Shown here piece by piece: positions 6,035 to 9,935 of a stretch of 9,935 bases of DNA. The notes beneath the pieces were generated by a model. The model saw only the letters and a list, made by a program, of their open reading frames with translations, had not been told where the DNA came from and searched no databases. The DNA is taken from assembly GCA_035554635.1 (NCBI GenBank), contig DATMIB010000177.1, positions 1-9,935 of the forward strand. Reading direction: 5' to 3'. The stretch comes from RPQJ01 sp035554635 (lineage in GTDB: Bacteria > Pseudomonadota > Gammaproteobacteria > Steroidobacterales > Steroidobacteraceae). The position numbers were made by a program, and so were the translations under genes. Within the stretch, counting starts at the first letter, position 1; the number at the start of each line of letters is the position of its first letter.

Positions 6035-8017
6035 ATGGCGACATCGAAGGTGGATGTGAAGAGCCTTGCGAAGGCGATTGCCGCGCAAGGCGCGAACTGG
6101 CAGGCGGGCGAGACCAGCATGACCTCGCTCAGCGCTGCCGAACGCAAGGCCCGGCTCGGCTTCGAGCCACCGCCGGGCACACCGACACTGGAGGAAGTCG
6201 ACTTGCGGTTGCAGTCGGGCGAACGACCGCGGGAGGCCTATCTAGCGGCCGCCGCAGTCGGGGCACCGCCCTCTTACGACCTGCGCGACGTGAACGGGCG
6301 CGATTTCGTGACGCCGATACACGACCAGGGCAACTGCGGATCCTGCGTCTCGTTCGGGACGTGCGCGGTGCTCGAAACGACCCTGCGCGTCGCCGCCGAC
6401 GATCCGGTGCTCGACGTGGACTTGTCCGAAGCCCATCTCTTCTACTGCTACGGTCGGTCCCAGGGCCGCAACTGCGGCAACGGCTGGTTTCCCGAGGCAG
6501 CGCTCGACTGCTGCAAGTCCGGACTCGCGTTCGAGCAGAGCTATCCGTACACGGCGGGCGACCAGAACTGCACCGGGCTCGATGCCAACTGGGGAGCGCG
6601 ACACGTCAAACTGACGGGCCGGCAGTTGCTGTCCGGCGCGGCCATCAAGGAATGGATCTCGACGCGCGGCGCGGTCACCGGCTGCTTCCTCGTCTACGAC
6701 GACTTCTTCGCGTACAAGACCGGTGTGTATCGGCACGTCTCGGGTGCGCTTGCGGGCGGGCACTGCGTGGCGATCATTGGCTACGACGACGCGCAGAGCT
6801 GCTGGATCTGCAAGAACAGTTGGGGCCCTGCCTGGGGCGACGCCGGCTTTTTCCGCATTGCGTACGGCGAGTGCGGCATCGATTCCTACTACGGGCCGCA
6901 CGGTGCAGTGGGCGTGTCGATCGTCCAGCAAGGCGCCTGGTCGGGGTGGGCATCGCAAGGCGGCGTGCTCACTTCGGACATCGCCGTGAGTCGCAATGCC
7001 GACGGCCGCATGGAGATCTTCGTGCGCGGCACGGACAACGCCGTCTGGCACAAGTGGCAGGTGGCACCGAACAGCAGCTGGTCGGGCTGGGCCTCGCAAG
7101 GCGGCGTCATCACCTCCGAAATCGCGGTCGGACGCAACCTGGACGGCAGGCTGGAACTGTTCGTGCGCGGCACGGACAACGCGCTGTGGCACAAGTGGCA
7201 AGTCGCGCCGAGCAGTGGATGGTCTGGCTGGGCGACGCAGGGCGGCATCCTCACCAGCAACATTGCGGTCGCCGCGAATGCCGACGGCCGCATGGAGGTC
7301 TTCGTGCGAGGCACGGACAACGCCCTGTGGCACAAGTGGCAGGTCGCGCCGAATTCCGGCTGGTCCGGCTGGACGTCCCTTGGCGGCGTGCTCACGTCGG
7401 ACATTGCGGTGGAGCGCAATGCAGACGGCCGGCTCGAAGTCTTCGTGCGTGGCACCGACAACGCCTTGTGGCACAAGTGGCAGGTGGCGCCGAATTCCGG
7501 CTGGTCCGGATGGACGTCCCTCGGCGGCGTGCTTACCTCCAACATCGCAGTCGGGCGCAATGCCGATGGACGACTCGAAGCGTTCGTGCGCGGCACCGAC
7601 CAGGCGCTGTGGCATAACTGGCAGGTTGCGCCGAACGGCGCCTGGTCGGGTTGGGCATCCGAAGGCGGCGTGCTCACGAGCCAGATCGCGCTCGGCCGCA
7701 GTCCGCAAGGCCGGCTCGAAGCGTTCGTACGGGGCACCGACAACGCGCTCTGGCACAAGTGGCAGGTCGCGCCGAACGGCGGCTGGTCCGGGTGGGCTTC
7801 GGAGGGCGGCGTGCTGACGAGCAACATTGCGATCGGCACCAACGCCGACGGGCGACTCGAGGCGTTCGTGCGTGGCACCGACAATGCGCTCTGGCACAAG
7901 TGGCAGGTCCAGGTGTTCGCTGCTCCGCCGGCGGCGGAAGCGGACACAGCCGTCGCGAAGCCGGTGCACGCCGTGAAGGCGGCCGCGGCCGAGCCCGAGC
8001 GCGAACTCGTCGAATAG
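6035..8017 (+). CDS. Papain-family (C1) cysteine protease fused to seven-blade PLL-like lectin propeller
   Basis: A 660-residue protein. The ATG at 6035 follows AGGGGG (6024-6029) at 5 bases. Residues 1-75 are a short propeptide-like region with L-S-A-A-E-R-K-A-R-L-G-F (32-43); no signal peptide is visible. The C1A protease domain spans about 80-298. It has oxyanion-hole Gln98, catalytic Cys104 in CGSC, His243 in G-G-H-C and Asn261 in N-S-W-G, so the catalytic set is complete. Position 105 is Val where papain has Trp. Residues 302-630 are exactly seven 47-residue repeats opening W-S-G-W and carrying D-G-R-x-E-x-F-V-R-G-T-D and W-H-K-W-Q, as in PLL/fucolectin-like (DUF346) propellers that bind glycans. 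An Ala/Glu-rich tail (631-660) follows. It is the first gene of an operon with a repeat protein and a chagasin-type inhibitor. The likely role is glycan-targeted or scaffolded proteolysis; the export route and substrate are unknown. Confidence 0.92.
   Translation: MATSKVDVKSLAKAIAAQGANWQAGETSMTSLSAAERKARLGFEPPPGTPTLEEVDLRLQSGERPREAYLAAAAVGAPPSYDLRDVNGRDFVTPIHDQGNCGSCVSFGTCAVLETTLRVAADDPVLDVDLSEAHLFYCYGRSQGRNCGNGWFPEAALDCCKSGLAFEQSYPYTAGDQNCTGLDANWGARHVKLTGRQLLSGAAIKEWISTRGAVTGCFLVYDDFFAYKTGVYRHVSGALAGGHCVAIIGYDDAQSCWICKNSWGPAWGDAGFFRIAYGECGIDSYYGPHGAVGVSIVQQGAWSGWASQGGVLTSDIAVSRNADGRMEIFVRGTDNAVWHKWQVAPNSSWSGWASQGGVITSEIAVGRNLDGRLELFVRGTDNALWHKWQVAPSSGWSGWATQGGILTSNIAVAANADGRMEVFVRGTDNALWHKWQVAPNSGWSGWTSLGGVLTSDIAVERNADGRLEVFVRGTDNALWHKWQVAPNSGWSGWTSLGGVLTSNIAVGRNADGRLEAFVRGTDQALWHNWQVAPNGAWSGWASEGGVLTSQIALGRSPQGRLEAFVRGTDNALWHKWQVAPNGGWSGWASEGGVLTSNIAIGTNADGRLEAFVRGTDNALWHKWQVQVFAAPPAAEADTAVAKPVHAVKAAAAEPERELVE
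6938..7924 (+). repeat. Seven tandem 141-base repeats encoding propeller blades
   Basis: Seven in-frame units of exactly 141 bases (47 codons) start at TGG 6938 and end at 7924 with no spacer or length variation. The segments crossing blades 3/4 and 4/5 are the most alike: about 60 bases from the W-H-K-W-Q codons to G-G-V-L differ at only a few positions. This suggests recent duplication or gene conversion inside the array. Seven units match the number that closes a complete ring. Confidence 0.9.
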
Positions 8018-8027
8018 GGGCACTGCC

Positions 8028-8363
8028 ATGAGCGCATCGACATATGTGTACGTCACCGAGATGCAGGCGCTTGCGTCGGGCGGCACGATGCCGGGCGGCG
8101 GCATGCTTGCGCAGAAGGACGGCGACATGCCGCCCATCGACATGAACGCTGCCGTTGCCACGGCCGGGCCCACGGCGACGGGCATGCCCGCTGGGGCGAT
8201 GTACGAGGTCGCGACCGACGACATGCCCGCCGGTGACATGCGATCGGCCATCTCCTCCTCCACCGTCCGGGACATGCCGGAGGGGGCGATGGTGGCAAAC
8301 GCGGACGACGACGGCATGCCGAGTGGCAGCATGCTTGCCACCGAAGGCGACATGCGAGCCTGA
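8028..8363 (+). CDS. Methionine-rich M-P-x-G-x-M repeat protein of unknown function
   Basis: A 111-residue protein I cannot assign to a family. Its Shine-Dalgarno AGGGG (8016-8020) overlaps the protease stop codon and the start lies 10 bases after it, so it is co-transcribed and probably coupled. Six repeats carry M-P-x-G-x-M or a variant at residues 21-26, 34-39 (variant MPPIDM), 53-58, 66-71, 83-88 and 97-102. A partial G-D-M-R ends the protein. The repeats are usually preceded by Gly/Asp and separated by 7-12 residues rich in Ala, Thr and Asp. It has 15 Met, no Cys, one Lys and a net acidic charge; there is no signal peptide or membrane segment, and it is probably disordered. The N-terminal 20 residues (with Y-V-Y-V-T-E) are distinct. 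Placed between a cysteine protease and its inhibitor, it may be a protease substrate, a precursor peptide, or a Met-rich metal binder. All three are inference. Confidence 0.8.
   Translation: MSASTYVYVTEMQALASGGTMPGGGMLAQKDGDMPPIDMNAAVATAGPTATGMPAGAMYEVATDDMPAGDMRSAISSSTVRDMPEGAMVANADDDGMPSGSMLATEGDMRA
8082..8360 (+). repeat. Imperfect Met-Pro repeat array in the small protein
   Basis: Six M-P repeats plus a truncated seventh lie at irregular 12-17-residue spacing. At DNA level they share GACATGCC or GGCATGCC cores. The irregular spacing and drifted linkers indicate an old array kept by selection on the M-P-x-G-x-M motif rather than a recent slippage repeat. Confidence 0.7.
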
Positions 8364-8419
8364 CAGGCAAGTTCAGTCACGCAACTGTCCGCGGAAGCTA
8401 AAGGAGGCGAGACTCAGGC

Positions 8420-8734
8420 ATGCCGGTCGAACTGTCCGAATCGAGTTCCGCCGCTCCGCAGGCCGTGGCACGCAACGACGAAGTCGTGCTGCGGCTGGCG
8501 GAGAACCCGACGACCGGCTATCGCTGGGAGGTGTCGTCGTCGGGGACCGGAGAACTCGCGTTGATCGCGGACACATTCGTTGCCGGCGCCGGCATCCCCG
8601 GCGCCGGGGGGCAACGTGTCTTTCGCTACGTCTGTCGAAGCCCCGGCAACGTCCAATTGGAGGCGATCAAGCGCCGGCCGTGGGAGGCCGGCGTCGTGCT
8701 CGAGACGAAAGTGTTCTCGATCGTCGTCGGCTGA
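8420..8734 (+). CDS. Chagasin-family (I42) cysteine protease inhibitor
   Basis: A 104-residue protein with the chagasin fold, which inhibits papain-family (C1) proteases by inserting three loops into the active-site cleft. All three loops are present: N-P-T-T-G-Y-R-W (29-36), G-A-G-G (61-64) and R-P-W (86-88). Chagasin itself is about 110 residues, so this is the full domain. No signal peptide precedes it, matching the apparently unexported protease. AAGGAGG (8401-8407) lies 12 bases upstream, a slightly long spacing, but no other in-frame start is better. It is the last gene of the operon, 56 bases after the repeat protein. The obvious target is the C1 protease at 6035-8017, to protect the host cell or to hold the enzyme inactive until release. 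A single free Cys72 is present. Confidence 0.93.
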   Translation: MPVELSESSSAAPQAVARNDEVVLRLAENPTTGYRWEVSSSGTGELALIADTFVAGAGIPGAGGQRVFRYVCRSPGNVQLEAIKRRPWEAGVVLETKVFSIVVG

Positions 8735-8772
8735 CTGTCGCGTCCTGTCTCGCCATCGACGCGCTGACCCCC

Positions 8773-9935
8773 TCACCGCTCGGCGCAGTCGCCCTCCACG
8801 CCCGGCAGTTCGCCTTGCCGCAGCAGTGCGAGATTGATCTCTGCCCGAAAATCATCGGGTGCAACGCGCATGGCCTCCTCGAACGCGCTGGCGGCCTCGG
8901 CGGGCCTGCACCTCAGTGCCTCGGCCATCCCCAGGTTGTTCCAGGCTCGCCCGTTGTGCGGGGACTTGGTGACCACGTCGTGCCAGAACGTGACTTCGGT
9001 GGCATACACGCGGTTGCGCTGAAACGTGGCTGTCGCCAGCAGAACCCCAAGCAGGAGCCCCAAGGGCAGCACGGCACGTGGCCATCGTGAAACGGCCTGT
9101 GCCAACAGCCAGGCCGGCCCCAGCAGCGCCAGGTACAACTGCCGGTCGTTGGCCAGGTCCAGTCGTGCGAGAAGTGAATTCGTGGGGGCCAGCCACAGGA
9201 AGAACCAGAGGATGCCGAACGCAACTGCCGGGCGGCGACGCAGCGCCATCAGGCCACCGACAAATGCCAACATGAGCAGCGCACCCTGTAACACCGTCGT
9301 CGTTGCCCCCGACACCTGCAGCATCGGATCGGCGTTGAGCCGGTCCCAGCGCACCAGCTGCCCGACGAGCCAGGACAGGCCCGTGGCCTGGGCGAGCAGG
9401 TTCTCGAGTGGACCTCGCGTCGCCAGGCTGGTGCGCACCAGGTAGTCGTAAGGAAAGTGTGCCCACACCGCGACCAGGAGCACGCCGGCGAAGCCGCACA
9501 GCCCGAGCGGGAACGCCGCCTCGCGCACGCCCAGGCGATGCTCCGCCGCCAGACACAGCAGCATGGCCAAAGGCAGGACCGCGGCCGTCTCCTTGCCGGC
9601 GAGCGCGGCGATGAAACAGAGCGTCGCCAGACTCCACCACGCGGTCGTGTGCCGCTCCCGGCCTCGCAGCCATGCCAGCAGGGCCGCCAGCGAAAACAGT
9701 GTGGCGATGAGGTTCGGACGCGCGGCGATATAGGTGACGGACTCCGTCTGCACGGGGTGGAGCGCAAACACCAGCGCCGTCAGCACGGCCACTGCGGTCG
9801 CCCGGTCGTCGGGCGGGTTCCCCAGCCGCTGCGCCATGGTGCGGGCGAACACGAACACCAGGGTCGTGTTCAGCGCATGCAAGGCCACGTTGACTGCGCG
9901 GAATGCCTCGGCGCGCGCACTCCATTCGTGATTGA
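8773..9935 (-). CDS. TMTC/DUF1736-type multi-pass membrane protein with C-terminal TPR, 5' end outside window
   Basis: The frame stays open to the right edge (386 residues visible). A GTG at 9888 is not the true start, because the upstream in-frame codons continue the family motif F-R-x-V-N-x-x-L-H-A-L-N. About eight hydrophobic segments are visible. Family marks are H-P-V-Q-T-E-S-V-T-Y-I-A-A-R (the conserved loop after a membrane helix), G-K-E-T-A-x-x-L-P, and W-L-A-P-T-N followed by D-R-Q-L-Y-L-x-L-L-G. The C-terminal 80 residues contain one to two TPR units (N-N-L-G-M-A-E-A-L-R, then A-F-E-E-A-M-R-V-A-P-D-D). Eukaryotic TMTC proteins are GT-C-fold O-mannosyltransferases. A role in protein or polysaccharide glycosylation from a lipid-linked sugar is inferred, and the catalytic N-terminal acidic residues lie outside the window. 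It is convergent with the protease operon, 38 bases apart. Confidence 0.85.
   Translation of the reverse strand, partial: NHEWSARAEAFRAVNVALHALNTTLVFVFARTMAQRLGNPPDDRATAVAVLTALVFALHPVQTESVTYIAARPNLIATLFSLAALLAWLRGRERHTTAWWSLATLCFIAALAGKETAAVLPLAMLLCLAAEHRLGVREAAFPLGLCGFAGVLLVAVWAHFPYDYLVRTSLATRGPLENLLAQATGLSWLVGQLVRWDRLNADPMLQVSGATTTVLQGALLMLAFVGGLMALRRRPAVAFGILWFFLWLAPTNSLLARLDLANDRQLYLALLGPAWLLAQAVSRWPRAVLPLGLLLGVLLATATFQRNRVYATEVTFWHDVVTKSPHNGRAWNNLGMAEALRCRPAEAASAFEEAMRVAPDDFRAEINLALLRQGELPGVEGDCAER

Noticed and set aside
5983..7617. 544-codon plus-strand frame overlapping the protease
   Set aside because: The frame is Arg/Gly-rich with no family features. The overlapping frame from 6035 has an intact protease and lectin domain.
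8082..8360. CRISPR-like or slippage repeat in the small Met-rich gene
   Set aside because: Repeat spacing is irregular, units differ in sequence, and the frame is preserved, so it is a protein-level repeat.
6242..8380. 712-codon open frame antisense to the protease
   Set aside because: It mirrors the GC3-biased, repetitive protease gene; it is His/Arg/Ala-rich, has no Shine-Dalgarno, and its periodicity only reflects the 141-base blades. It is a shadow frame.
8735..8772. Possible bidirectional terminator between the convergent genes
   Set aside because: Only a 5-bp CGCGT/ACGCG stem with a 15-base loop and no T tract is present, too weak to call.
8852..9925. 357-codon minus-strand frame overlapping the membrane protein gene
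   Set aside because: The alternative frame carries the TMTC motifs, hydrophobic segments and TPRs; this one is Gly/Ala/Arg-rich shadow.

Overview
The window is GC-rich chromosomal DNA with strong GC3 codon bias. It has well-formed Shine-Dalgarno sequences and several secreted proteins with ordinary Sec signal peptides. This fits a free-living, high-GC Gram-negative bacterium, most likely a proteobacterium of the Xanthomonadales/Burkholderiales type. That assignment is inference, since no ribosomal or marker gene is present. I see no phage, IS element, tRNA, rRNA or CRISPR.

Left part (1-4126): two large minus-strand genes encode paralogous exported seven-bladed beta-propeller proteins with TolB/PD40-like blades. 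The first runs off the left edge. The second is complete and ends in two choice-of-anchor D (SPD-2/Hydin-like) domains. Between them, on the plus strand, lies a small gene for a Csp3-type four-helix-bundle protein with 18 cysteines, a predicted cytosolic Cu(I) store. The divergent intergenic region beside it carries a perfect CRP-like palindrome and two further inverted repeats.

Middle part (4304-5459): two more minus-strand genes for small secreted proteins. One is a CHRD-domain protein. The other is a 151-residue protein of unknown function, followed by a clear hairpin terminator.

Right part (5460-8734): a 575-base divergent region holds a good sigma70-like promoter (TTGACA, 17 bases, CATGAT) and a long leader that can fold into a branched structure. 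It leads into a three-gene plus-strand operon. Gene one is a papain-family (C1) cysteine protease fused to a complete seven-blade PLL-like (DUF346) lectin propeller. Gene two is a 111-residue, cysteine-free, methionine-rich protein built from M-P-x-G-x-M repeats. Gene three is a chagasin-family (I42) cysteine-protease inhibitor with all three inhibitory loops intact. None of the three has a recognisable signal peptide. Protease, repeat protein and cognate-class inhibitor in one transcript look like a self-contained processing or toxin-like system, and this is the most interesting part of the window.

Right edge (8773-9935): a minus-strand gene, convergent with the operon and cut at its 5' end by the window, encodes a multi-pass membrane protein of the TMTC/DUF1736 type with C-terminal TPRs, probably a GT-C-fold glycosyltransferase.
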